A DNA stretch of 64,000 bases from Ligula intestinalis (Eukaryota > Platyhelminthes > Cestoda > Diphyllobothriidea > Diphyllobothriidae), in the NCBI GenBank assembly GCA_036362985.1, contig JAYGXS010000004.1, forward strand, positions 44,105,182 to 44,169,181, written 5' to 3'. A program made the translations under genes and the position numbers. Of the stretch, positions 1-9,841 are shown piece after piece (position 1 is the first letter of the stretch; every line of letters starts with the position of its first letter). The notes beneath the pieces are model-generated. The model did no database searches, was not told where the DNA came from, and saw only the letters and a program-made list of their open reading frames with translations.

Positions 1-639
1 GCTTCTTTAGAAATTTAACTCAGCAATCAGTAGACAAATTTTGCCCCCTTAAGAAGAGTTCACGCGTCTCCCGGTTGGAATGGGTGACACCCATTATAAC
101 ACGGAACCTCCAAAAGAAAAGTAGACTATGGGAGACATATGCCAGATATCAACAACCCGAACACTTATCCGAGTTTAATAAACAGTTAAATCAATGTCGT
201 AAAACTCCTACAGAAAGAACGATTGGCCTTTGAGTCAGAACTATCTAAGGAAATAGCTAACTACCCCAAAAACTCTTTTCTTGCATGAATAAGGCAAAAC
301 GTAATCGAGATCCTATTCCTTGCCTGAAATATAACCCGGATAAAAAATTTGCCGGTAACTCAGATAAGGCGAACCTCTTGTCTTATTTCTCTCTGTCTGC
401 ATGTACGGAGGGGACGCCTTTTAACGAGGATGTACAGTGATATTTTGTCCTAGCGGTGCATACAATTAGCACGATACCCTGCGCAACAGAGAGGGCAACA
501 AAAGTCCTGAGACAACTACAGCCCACTAAATCACCTGGTCTGGATGACGGGAACGGATGATAGTCCAAACTCACTTATCAAGAGAGTGTTACGCTTCCCT
601 CGATTGCTAAGTCCTTTATTTTCAGCTTACCTTCTTAAC

Positions 640-1980
640 GGTTACTTTCCTGACTCATGGAAGACATTTATTATTCTTCCAGTCTTCAAGTCAGGATCTC
701 GTCCGGACGTAAATAACTAGCGAGGTGTTCATACAACCCCGGCCCAAACCAAACTTTGGGAAAAGATCATTTTTAATCGAATTTTTGATTTTAATTTAGA
801 AAATAAGCTATTAAGTTCCTCACAGCATGGATTTCTACCTGGAAGATCATGCAAAACCTGCCCCTTGGTATTTCCTTAAATCGTTTCTTCAATTAGCAAT
901 GAACAGCAATCAGTCATTGTGATTTACTTTGACCTTAGTAAAGCTTTTGAAAAGGTGCCACAGAGGCGCCTTCTAGTGAAACTAGAAGCCCTAGGCATCA
1001 GGTCTCCCTTGCTCGATTTCATTGCTTCCTACCTGTCTAACCGCAGCCAGAAGGTCTTAGTAGGCAATAGCTACTCGATGCCTCAGCCGATCATCAGTGG
1101 CGTTTTTCACGGCATGGTTTTAGGTCCCCTCCTTTTCATTCTTCACATCAATGAAATTTCAACAGTGCTAAACAACTCGAAAAATTTCATATATGCTGAT
1201 GACCTTAAGTGTATTTACTCATTGTCTAAGGACACCGCCAGTAGTTGTGTTGATCAAGTTAACGCAGACTTGCGTGCCCTCTCAAGTTGGAGCGCCACTT
1301 GGCAGATGGAGTTTTCTCCATCCAAATGTAGTTTCATATGTTTTCGTCCCGCAAAGCTTCCTGGACCCATTATCTTCCAAAACAGTCCAATGTAAGAACG
1401 ATCTACGATAAAGGATTAAGGTCTAGCTTACGCAAATAAGCTTGCATTATCGCCTCATGCAGATCGAATTTCTTCGAATGTTACTGTCCCCGTTTTGGTC
1501 TTACGAACACGAATGACCGTAGTAAGATTGAAAAAGTTCAGCGAGTTTTCACTCGTAAAATATTTTGTCCTTCTGGGTCTAGTGTTTCTTAAACAGATAG
1601 ATTTAAGTTAGCAGACATTAAATTTCTTTGAGTAAGAAGACTCGAATCTGGTATATGCTTTCTGTTTCGTGTTAAAAATAGTCCTTATATCCCAAAAATT
1701 AACACTCTCCGATAAACCAACAGTACGCCTCCCGTAACTCCTCCATGATAATTTTACCGGCCCGTAGCTTTACATCTAACCGTTCTCGTTTTTTTACCTC
1801 AAAATATGCTTTTATTTCGAACAATCTTCCACTCTAAATTAGGTTGTCTACTACATTATCGATTTTCAAAGGCAAGTTACGCAATCATTTACATTTGGAG
1901 AAAATAAAGTCGTTACTGTCTGTTTCCTTTCCAAACACGCAATTTGTAGATTTCGTAAATGGTCCTTCTGGCATTTGAAG
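640..1980 (+). pseudogene. LINE reverse transcriptase, broken (family D)
   Basis: Would have encoded the RNA-directed DNA polymerase of a LINE. The longest open piece is 919-1395. Visible RT signatures are the motif A region DLSKAFEKV (residues 5-13 of that piece), a degenerate GVFHGMVLGPLLF where GVPQGSVLGPLLF is usual, and the catalytic YADD at residues 92-95. Fingers motifs FKSGSRPD and QHGFLPGRS lie upstream in other frames (about 690-850). The palm ends in a stop at 1395, and the C-terminal region is shifted and contains stops. There is no acceptable start codon, so this is a remnant and not a gene. Confidence 0.85.
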
Positions 1981-2380
1981 CTGTTCCCAGGATACGGGGA
2001 CCTTCGAGGTTATTGCTTGGCTGCCAACTTATCGGTGGACTCTAGAGTCTGGTAGGTCACATCCGGGTGATGTTGCCTTGAATATCACTGCCCTCTCCTG
2101 TTGTTCCGGATGACCCCTTCTTAACTCACCGCTATATTATTTTTCCCATGAAAGAAAGCGTCCCGAACCCTCAACAATAGGATCCCATCCAACTGTACCA
2201 TGCTATCTCTTTAAGGCAGTTTTTTTCTACATTTTTTATTGGAAATCGGTGGCTCGCTGAACTCATCCACCGAGGTATACATTTTTTACCACCCAGCTAA
2301 TTATTTTATAAGAGTTCGGTGTTTATCTGAAATATTTTTTTATTTTTTCTTATTTTCACGACAGCACTAAGTTTTTAATG

Positions 2381-2425
2381 AAAGGGTCCTTTGGACCTTA
2401 AATATAAAATCTATTTATTTATTGA
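2381..2425 (+). repeat. LINE family D 3' terminus: hairpin plus AT-rich tail
   Basis: GGTCC-TTT-GGACC forms a 5-bp stem and is followed by TTAAATATAAAATCTATTTA and further TTTA units. The same design recurs at 3691-3735 and 57536-57577, so this is a conserved 3' end of an element family. CR1-type LINEs commonly end in short repeats instead of poly(A). Confidence 0.75.
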
Positions 2426-2499
2426 TACCAGCAATACTTCTGAATAAGCTTCCAGAACAGCTTTCCCCCCCCCCCCGCTTTCCAAGATCCCCGGAAGTT

Positions 2500-3735
2500 C
2501 GATGGAGAAGAGGGTTCTGCCTACCGACTGGAAGCTCGCCAACATAACCCCTATTTATAAAGTAGGTGAGAGAACGTCGCCTAGCTTAAGACCAGTTAGT
2601 CTCCCAAGCATTTGCTGCAAACTAAAGCAGAAAGTTATCAAAACACAACTAACGAGACATATTCAATAAATCACCTTGCTAAGCGCAGTGCAACATGGTC
2701 TAGCGTGTCTTACAAACCTGCAAACATGCACGGAAGCCGGACGGCATCATTGGAAATGGGTTGGTTGGTCGATGCGATGTCCATCGACTTCAAAATTAGG
2801 CTGTCGTCATCGAAATTGGGCTATCGTCCAACTTAGCCATTTTTAAAGCCTACTTACGCAAACATTTAATATCGCAAGATATAAAGTCCTTGTTTTCCAT
2901 CTCCTTCCCAAACACAAAACTGCTGGACTTCGAAAAGGGTCCACAGGTATTTGAGATGTTTGTTTACATATATATCTATTTTATCCTCTACAGAGTGATA
3001 TTTGCAGCTATGTTTCGTCGCCTCCTCTGTCCAATCATTATTTCCGTTCTCCGTTTTGTAACCCCGACGATGGGCTTCACGGCCTCTAGTCATACACGGA
3101 GTGGTTCTGCTTTTTTCGTCAGCTTATTGCTAGACTCTGCAGTCCACAAGGTTGCATCTCCGACGTTTCAGTGATGATCACTTGACCTCTACCATTCATT
3201 CATTCGATCCGGGTGTCCGAAATGACCTCCTTTCTTATTTCCCTACTGGTTGATCATGAAGCCATTCGGACGGTGTTACGGTGGTGAACGGTAGCCTCTG
3301 CTGCTCTTTGAGTGATCAAACGACAAGAAACGTTTCCAACCCTCATACGTTCTCATCAACAGTCCTGTCTCATTGTATCCCAAAAATCCCATCAATCAAC
3401 CTCTTGATATTTATATAAGTAGTTGTTTCTCCTTCATTTTGATTTTATTAAGTGGGAGTCCGCTGAACTGTGCTTCCGCATTAATGGTAGGAGTTCTTTC
3501 CCTGCTTCCTCATTAGATCACTGTACATTTCAGAGATTGTTGACTATTATTTTAAAATGACGATATTTTGGCGGATGTGAATTTATCTGCCTACCATAAT
3601 TAACTCTTCCGCTGCCTATGTGTTTGCTCACAAAGAGCGGCATTTACCAACTTCGTATTAATATTTCCGCAGCACTATGTTTGCAATGACGAGGCCCTCC
3701 GTGCTTAAATATAAAATATATTTATTTTTTTATTT
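2500..3735 (+). mobile_element. LINE family D relic, copy 2, internally deleted
   Basis: At 2500-2700 the translation shows RT fingers (DWKLANITPIYKVGER, then SLRPVSLPSICCK and VQHGL). At 2760-2960 it jumps to the extreme RT C-terminus: KAYLRKHLISQDIKSLFSIS and SFPNTKLLDF match the same part of copy 1 at about 1870-1970. The catalytic palm between them is missing. The copy continues through a 3' UTR to a hairpin/AT tail at 3691-3735. It is head-to-tail with copy 1. No functional frame remains. Confidence 0.7.
3691..3735 (+). repeat. LINE family D 3' terminus, second copy
   Basis: AGGCCCTCCGTGCTTAAATA followed by TAAAATATATTTATTTTTTT. The right arm of the hairpin is mutated relative to the copy at 57536. 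The preceding word CAATGAC-AGGCCCT is shared with 57536, which supports common descent. Confidence 0.65.
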
Positions 3736-3929
3736 CATGATTTCCATTGCATCGGGAAGCATGGCTGGGTTACTGTCCAAAAACCCTACGGAACCTTCAA
3801 ATATACCACAATGAGTAAAGGACCTAGTACTGAGCCTTGGAGAACTCCTCTGTTGACCGCAGTATAACTCGACTTCGCTTGTTCAATTCACACATATTGG
3901 TGCCGAAACATGGGGCAGTTGTCGGTCAA

Positions 3930-4476
3930 TTTAAGTCACTTTAAGTCACTTTATTAAGGGAAGAAGGCTTTCGCCCTTGAGCTCCCTATTCATAACCAAA
4001 ATCGCATAATAGGTCCACCGTAACAATAGTACATAATAAAAATGTACAAATGTAGGCTTAACATCAGCGATAAGTGTGAGCCAGTTGCAAGGTGCTGCTA
4101 CTGACACTTTGTTCATTATATCTGCCACAGTTTCTCAGCAAATGAGAATCAAGTTTGTGTTTAAAAATGTCAACAGTATCTGAGAGGACCACATCTTCCG
4201 GGAGTCCGTTCCACGCTCCAATGACCCTCTGAGAGAAGGCGTTTCTTCGAACGTCGATACGGGCCGGTTTCCTCTGTAGTTTAAAAGGATGACCTCGCAG
4301 ATGGTCAGTCCGAGCCAATTCGAAGAAATCATCAAATTCTAGGGCACAGTCTCGGCCTCTAACAATTCGGTAGGTTTGTATGAGGTCCCCGCGGAGTTGT
4401 CTATAATTGAGAGGGAAAAGATCAAGTTCGGTCAGTCTGTCTTCATAAGGCAGATGACCAAGACATAAGGCAGATG
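3930..4476 (-). mobile_element. 5'-truncated LINE, family C copy 2
   Basis: The 3' end of family C only. It aligns with 59861-60404 with about ten differences over roughly 525 bp (about 98% identity by eye), so the insertion is young. Reading on the minus strand, 4064-4318 encodes the last 84 residues of the RT protein (RVIGAWNGLPEDVV is characteristic), followed by a short 3' UTR and the tail of repeated TTTAAGTCAC (plus-strand sense) at 3930-3953. Homology stops at about 4463, and a 13-bp piece of the element (4444-4456) is repeated at 4464-4476, so the 5' junction looks like an RT slip. Confidence 0.9.
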
Positions 4477-4679
4477 CGCAAGTAACCTCTGATTCCTGTT
4501 CGTTCTAATTTGTACAACAGTCTCTGGGTTGACACAGTCACCCAGGTCATTTTATGGACAATGTTCTGTATTGTGAAGGAACTGGACTTTGCCTAGCCTT
4601 TGGGGATGCACTGATTTTTCATCACAACAAATCTCCAGGTGTCCCCCATTTAAACTTCGCATTCAGTAGGCAAGGCTAG

Positions 4680-4830
4680 ATATGCACAAGTTATTTTATG
4701 TCAGCGTGGTCAAACCATGGAATGCCCTCCGCAGATATGTTTTGATTTCATCATCGCTGGAATGCTTTAAAAGAAACATTGGCCGATGTACATTCGAAAA
4801 CAAGTCGGGTCATGGGAGCTTCAATTTCAC
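4680..4830 (+). pseudogene. Possible short LINE RT C-terminal scrap
   Basis: The translation from about 4682 contains VVKPWNALRRYV and then SLECFKRNIGR, which resembles the C-terminal pattern RVIGAWNGLPEDV...IFKHKL of family C. Only about 35 residues are comparable, so this is a weak call. Nothing else recognisable surrounds it. Confidence 0.3.
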
Positions 4831-4839
4831 CGGTGAAAC

Positions 4840-5800
4840 TCTCCTCCAAATTGTTATATTGTATGTTCACATACAGAATGCAGAACGCATCGATCAGGTG
4901 TACAGCTCGGTCTGTTCTCTTTCTAGCGGAATTTGAGACTGAAATAACGCTGCAGTTGTCTTAAAGGGCAGCTGAGGCAGCTTAGATCCTTTTTTATGTT
5001 TAAGTATACCGGCATAGACAATGGCACCACAGTATAGCTATTTCGGGCTGTTATCGAAGCACTGTTGTCATTCAACAGCGAATACCGAAGATGCTCATTT
5101 GTCAAGCTACGTAGGAAACCAGAACCTGAGGAGCCAGAGTAGGCTCACTTGCTCTAACTGGTGACTACAACTTAGCTTTTGGGCATTCCTTCAAACCACG
5201 TGTTTCCTAAGGATGCTTAGATTTGAGGAAGTTTTTTCCTCCAACCTTTTGTGGGACTGTTCCATGAGCTAGCGGGTGCGATTGAAATTTTCTAATCTGT
5301 TTTAACACTGAAACATTCGCCTGACATCCATAGGCTTAATACAATGTGGACTTTACGGCTAATTAAGCTTAAATCACAAGCAAAGAATGTGAGGGTACAC
5401 TTACCTTATCTATTTTCAGAAGAAATTGGTTAAAAACAACATGAAACCACAGACTAAGAAAAAAAATACACACTTCAGACCACCAACCAGAATGAAAGAC
5501 TTCGCATTCCTAACTGAGGACAATCCGGGAAAAAGTAAATAAAGATAACCCAAACAAAAGAAAGAATATATGACCTCTCACGGTACCTTGAAGTACGTTG
5601 TTCTTGTTACGAGAGTAAATTAAAAACGGGGATCGCACTATGAGCTTATGTTAACAACTTTCTAGGCATGAATAAATACATTCAAGAAAGGGACGCTGAC
5701 ATTCTTATGTTTCCACTTTTTGTAAGTCTCGTATATGGCATTCTGATATCACTGCAGTTTCATGTTTTATGTTTCATTAGTAGAGAGTAGGGAACGGATC
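4840..5800. other. Unassigned interval
   Basis: No gene, RNA or repeat that I can support. Open frames are short and lack family motifs. Confidence 0.5.
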
Positions 5801-5843
5801 CGTGGGCACCCCTTCTTTGCAGTCACCGGACACGTGGGAGTTT

Positions 5844-7658
5844 TCAGGCTAGACCAATTCCCCCGCAAAAGCAAGGGCACTCCCGTGAACGGTACGGATC
5901 ATGTTTCAAATAGGGCATAGTATTTCTTCTTGAATGCGGCAATTGTGTCAGCAGTAACAACGTCGGGGGGAGATTGTTCCATGCATTCACAGCGCGCCTT
6001 GAGAGTCGGTAGACGTGCGGGAGGCCATCTGTCTGTTGTATCACCAGTTTGAAGCAGAGTCCTCGCGTGGGCATGTCAACGGCTACTTTGAACTACTCTG
6101 CGACCGCCGCTATGTCGCCACAGACGATCAATTTGTACATCATGATTTGGTCGCCTCTGGAGCGTTGAAATTTGAGAGTAAACAGGTCCAGTGCTTAACA
6201 ACGCTCCGGATAGGTCAGCCTTCTCACTTCAAGCACCATTCTTGACCACAGTCGTTGAACATATTCGATGTCAGTCATTTCACTCTTCGAACACGGAAAC
6301 CAAGCGGACGATCCATACTCCATGAGCGGTCGAATAAACGTGACCATGAGCTTACGGAATATCTGCATGGACCAGAACGTGAATGCTCTTTGGAACATCC
6401 AAAGTAGCGCTAGCCCCTTGCGTCTCGCCAAAGTTGATTGTTCTCGGGTCTTGAGGTCGTCCTGGATGATAACGCCCGAGTCCGGAGTACTCCTAACAGC
6501 GGCCAGTGACATGTTTCCCATAGTATAGGGCAGGTGGTCCAGGTCTCTCCCAATTATAAACAAGTTCGATTTGGTCACGTTTACCAGTATCTTGATCTCT
6601 AATGACCACTCGTGGATCACATCGAGATCATTTTGGAACGGCATTATGTCTTCGGCGTTGCGTATGACACGCCATACCTTGAGGTCGTCCGCGAACAGAA
6701 GGCATGGGGACGCAAGTCTTGATGGGATATCCGCGACGTAAAGTGAAAACAGTCTGGGACCCAGCACCGACTCTTGTGGTACTCCACTATGAGCCTCAAA
6801 CGCCGAGGAACACCCTTCGCCAACTCTGACTCGGCATTGTCTACCGAATCGAAACCCCTTGATCCATTTGATGGCAGTGCTAGGTACATGCGTGTTACTG
6901 AGTTTGTTTAGGAGAAGCACGTGATTGACTTTATCAACCGCCTTGCTAAGGTCGCTTAAGGCTGCATTAACCGGCAGTCGTTTTTCTTTGGCTTCGCACC
7001 AGGCTTCACTTGCCACCATGTGGTTTGTGGTACACGATTTACACTTAACAAAGCCATGTTGTTCTGTTGGTAGGATTGTGGCTGGCCCAATGTGAGCATC
7101 GATTTCGCGACAGATAAAGTTTTCGAGTACTTTCACAAACACCGAGGTCAGGCCGACTGGTCGATAATTCTGGGAAAGTAAACGGTCGCCACCCTTGTAC
7201 CTCGGAGTTATTATACTCTGTTTCCAGTCATCTGGTACCGTTGCAGTTTCAAGCGTACAGAGAAACAGTGCTTTGATGCTTGGTGCGATTAAAGAAGCTA
7301 GCTCGCTAATTACCCTAGGATTGAGTTTGTCGGGTTCAGCAGCCTTAGTAGTTATCAACTTACTAAGCGCATTCTCCACATCTTGAATGGTGATTAGCAT
7401 GCCGTTTTCCGTTTGGTCATGGATCTCAAAGTCCTCCCTGTCGGGCGCTGGTGGCAAGTGCACAGTAAAGTGTTGCTTAGCTAGAAGTTCAGCCATACAT
7501 AACTCATCTGTCTCCAGCACACCATCTGTATTGTGGAGACCCTGGATGCCCGGGCTTTCACGACGCTTTCGCTTCAGAAACGAGTATAATCGATTCGGTT
7601 GAGTGTCAACGTTTTGCAGCAGATCTTCTTCGTATGTTACTTTTCTTGCCGTCATCAT
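5844..7658 (-). pseudogene. LINE reverse transcriptase, family A
   Basis: Encodes the RT of family A. The frame starts at an ATG at 7658 only because a frameshift lies just upstream; in the second copy (about 14.06 kb) the reading runs through KALRDECKRMMRARKV without a break. Domains in order: linker, fingers (NYRPVGLTSVF), palm with SLSKAVDKV and GVPQESVLGPRLF, catalytic FADDLKVW, thumb, and C-terminus ending VNAWNNLPP. The stretch stays in one frame for about 600 codons with stops at 6195-6197 (TAA) and one TAG near 6.08 kb. Frequently conserved residues are altered (motif A DLSKAFDKV to SLSKAVDKV, PQGS to PQES), so activity is unlikely. Confidence 0.85.
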
Positions 7659-7668
7659 ACGTTTGCAT

Positions 7669-8318
7669 TCATCTGAGTGCTTTGTATTTTGTTTGTGCTT
7701 CGGTAGTTTTTAGGATCATAAAGGCTTTGTAGGCGCGTTTTCTGGCCTTGAACTTACGTTTTGTCTCACCATCCATCCATGGGGGACGACATGCTGCCCA
7801 TCCACAGAGTCGCTCAATATTCCCACGAATCACTCTACAGCGTTCTTCTACATCGGCCGAGCTACTCGGTTCCCAGGATAGGTTCCTAGCGCTCTGTCTC
7901 ATTTCATCGTAGTCAGTCTTCCAGTATGCCGGTTTGTAGCATCTACGCGTTGACGGCGATCCTGTTATGTGGAGTGCTGCGAAGACAGTAGCATGATCAC
8001 TGGTGCCTAGGGGTGCGGAGACCCGAGCATCAGATACTTTTGTGTGCCCATTTGTGAATATCAAGTCCAGACAGGAAGCCATATCCGAGTCGGCAATCCG
8101 CGTAGGCTGGGCAACATGTTGTACAAGATGGGTTTCGTTTGTAATTTCCAACAACGCGTTCTCCGTTTCAGAGGCAGGGCCTTCGATGTTCAGATGAGCC
8201 TAGTTGATATGTGGGCAATTGAAATCACCGAAAATACAGACATTTCGTACCTCGATCCCGCAACTTTTGCTATAAGGGTCTTATACCTCTCTGGAGGGTC
8301 CGGGCGTAGTGTCTATAT
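7669..8318 (-). pseudogene. LINE APE-type endonuclease, C-terminal half, family A
   Basis: Minus-strand translation shows VCIFGDFNCPHIN (about 8.2 kb), LDLIFTNGHTKV and GTSDHATV, which are the standard late motifs of the apurinic-like endonuclease of LINEs, followed by the basic linker FKARKRAYKAF. One in-frame stop follows the GDFN motif. A 2-bp deletion near 7674, visible against the second copy at about 14.10 kb, separates it from the RT frame. The N-terminal endonuclease half is absent here. Confidence 0.8.
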
Positions 8319-9020
8319 AAGAAGGAGGTTATGATCGACCCGATCAAAGGCCTTAGTAAAATCAAAATAGACGCTATAAGTGGCAGAACCGCTGTCTCTA
8401 GCTTGCAGCACATAATCAACGAAAGAGAGCTGACAGTTGTCACAAGATTGTTTCTCAAGAAAGCCATGTTGAGCTGTATTGAGCAGGTTGTTCTCTGTCA
8501 AGTGACGCATCATCTTTTCTTTGAGTAAGGTCTCCAAGATCTTCGAGGCTGCGGGAAGTGTATTTATTGGCCTAACGTTGTCGAATGACGTCGATCGGCC
8601 ATGCTTGCGAATAGGCATGATGTGCGGTTCCTTCCACTACGAAGGAAAGGTTTCGCTCTCAAGAGCAAGATTAAATACCTTTCAAAGAATAGACGGAAAG
8701 ATATCATTCGCTTCAGCTTTTAGAAGGCTAACTGGGACGCCATCTGGTCCTGGACTATAGGATTGACGATAACGACGAATGGCTACAGTCACGTCCCAGA
8801 GGGTAAAACTTATGGTTTCAAGTACGGCACCCGTCCAAGCCCGGATAGCCGGAGGTGCAGCGAACGAACTTTCACTAAACGTTTTGGATAGGAACGCATT
8901 GAAGCCATCGGCGGTCAACTTAGCGTCAGCTATGGGGTTTCCTAAAGCATCTTGAAGTTTATTATTTGCTTTCTGGTTGTCATTATTAGAATTAGAAGAA
9001 GTCGCTCTTAAGTCACCCAA
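8313..9020 (-). pseudogene. LINE RT N-terminal region, family B-like
   Basis: Two open pieces in the same frame (9020-8682 and 8618-8313). They contain the pre-RT linker with SPGPDGVPVSLL, the fingers motif PINTLPAASKILE, the QHGFLEKQSC block and motif A YFDFTKAFDRV. They are about 90% similar to the B copy at 11.75-12.39 kb. The palm's YADD motif is not present: the sequence switches to family A at about 8320. Confidence 0.8.
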
Positions 9021-9650
9021 GCTGATGCTACGTTGATAGTTTTCGTTTTCCTTCCCAGAGGAGGAGAAATTCGTTAATTATTCCTCTGAAGTAGCATTTT
9101 GTGGAGTGTTTCCGTCCTCTGCGACTATATGTAGCTGACTTTGTTTACGCCCTTTGTCTTTGTGAAAAACTTGTCTGCGCTGCATCGGGTTCAAGTCAGG
9201 GCCTATATATGCTTTAAAACGCCGGAAGCTCTTATTTATTTCAGAATTTTTTAGTAGCATTTGAGCTTCAGCGTGAGTAGAACAAATAAGCAAAAGCGTT
9301 TTGTTTTTACTTCGCGAATTTTGTCTTTTGATAGACACTATGCGTATACTTATCCCACATTGTTGAAAAACGTTTTGTATTGCTACCATTGGATTAATCG
9401 TTTGAGAAAAGTTGCGGAAGATTATATTACAGCTACGTTTTGATCTATCTGAAACTTCTGATGATACAAAATGCACCACAGACTCAATCTGAGGTAAATT
9501 CTTGAGGTTGCTTTCAAATGAATTTGAGTCCAGAAGTGAGTTAAGAATCTTAAATACAGGTGCATACTTTTCAATAAAGTTCGTTAAATTTGAGAGGGCT
9601 GACAGATCGATTTGATCCAAAACAAATTTCGCGTCAGTCATTGTTTCAAA
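8318..9650 (-). mobile_element. Chimeric LINE: ORF1 fused to family B RT fingers
   Basis: On the minus strand an ORF1-type protein (9641-9081) is followed directly, without any endonuclease, by the RT N-terminal region of family B. QDALGNPIADAKL at about 8.97 kb equals QDGLGNPIADAKL in B at 11.76 kb, and PIRKHGRSTSFDN is shared with B at about 12.10 kb. The family B homology stops inside motif A (FTKAFDRVDHNLL), where family A endonuclease begins. All of 9641-8313 is in one frame with three nonsense codons (TAA at about 9078, TGA at about 8682, one TAG near 8.64 kb) and no frameshift. Confidence 0.75.
9078..9641 (-). CDS. LINE ORF1-like protein with RRM-type segment
   Basis: A 187-codon open frame from a true ATG at 9641. 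Residues about 70-150 carry RSCNIIFRNF and KNKTLLLICSTHAEAQMLL, which look like the RNP2- and RNP1-like strands of an RRM fold, and then YIGPDLNPMQRRQVF, which parallels RDVSPVERE in family C ORF1. ORF1 proteins of LINEs bind the element RNA in the RNP. The first 60 residues look helical and acidic-hydrophobic. It ends at TAA 9078-9080, but the same frame continues into RT. The RRM assignment is by pattern only. Confidence 0.6.
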   Translation of the reverse strand: MTDAKFVLDQIDLSALSNLTNFIEKYAPVFKILNSLLDSNSFESNLKNLPQIESVVHFVSSEVSDRSKRSCNIIFRNFSQTINPMVAIQNVFQQCGISIRIVSIKRQNSRSKNKTLLLICSTHAEAQMLLKNSEINKSFRRFKAYIGPDLNPMQRRQVFHKDKGRKQSQLHIVAEDGNTPQNATSEE

Positions 9651-9789
9651 TAAAATTTTGAAGTAAAGGATGTTTAAATGCTTAATATATGTCTAAGTAA
9701 CGTGTTTTTGACAAATAAACTTAAAACTGCTAGAAGTACAACACAAATGATTTTTACAACGTTCTATTAAACAGAGGACAATATCTAGC
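9642..9789. promoter_or_regulatory. AT-rich spacer between head-to-head LINEs
   Basis: About 150 bp separate the ATG of the minus-strand ORF1 (9641) from the start of the plus-strand family B element. If either element had an internal promoter it would lie here. No TATA or initiator element is clear. Inference only. Confidence 0.25.
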
Positions 9790-9841
9790 GTCAACAATTG
9801 CACAAGAACGAGTTGACGCTGATATTGACTTGGATTTGGAC

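Larger units (their letters stand above)
1..2425 (+). mobile_element. CR1/jockey-like LINE relic, family D copy 1
   Basis: A degraded non-LTR retrotransposon whose 5' part lies outside the window. Conceptual translation in shifting frames gives the endonuclease-RT linker (about 1-600), RT fingers (about 640-900), RT palm (919-1395), a decayed thumb/C-terminal part (1396-1980) and a 3' UTR ending in a hairpin plus AT-rich tail (2381-2425). Downstream of the palm a KIEKVQRVFTRKIF-like stretch matches the equivalent position in family B at about 13.03 kb (KKIESVQHLFTRRIF), so D and B are related. Many stops and frameshifts show it is dead. Clade assignment to CR1/jockey is from protein features and the non-poly(A) 3' end. 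Confidence 0.85.
5830..8318 (-). mobile_element. CR1/jockey-like LINE, family A copy 1, 5'-truncated
   Basis: Minus-strand order is endonuclease C-terminal half (8318-7676), RT (7658-6195) and RT C-terminal tail (to 5844). At the 5' side it does not continue into its own endonuclease but abuts family B-type sequence at about 8318-8328. A second family A copy at 13.94-15.74 kb overlaps it over about 7.5-8.24 kb, which fixes the family boundaries. Damage is modest: a 2-bp deletion and two in-frame stops. Confidence 0.85.

Noticed and set aside
2464..2477. Poly-C runs (also about 21069, 30857 as G, 35083, 39745, 47987) as functional elements
   Set aside because: Simple homopolymers scattered in the window, without a consistent context.
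3155..3185. GACGTTTCAGTGATGATCAC as another hammerhead-like motif
   Set aside because: It has box-like words but no stem II and lies in the family D 3' UTR.
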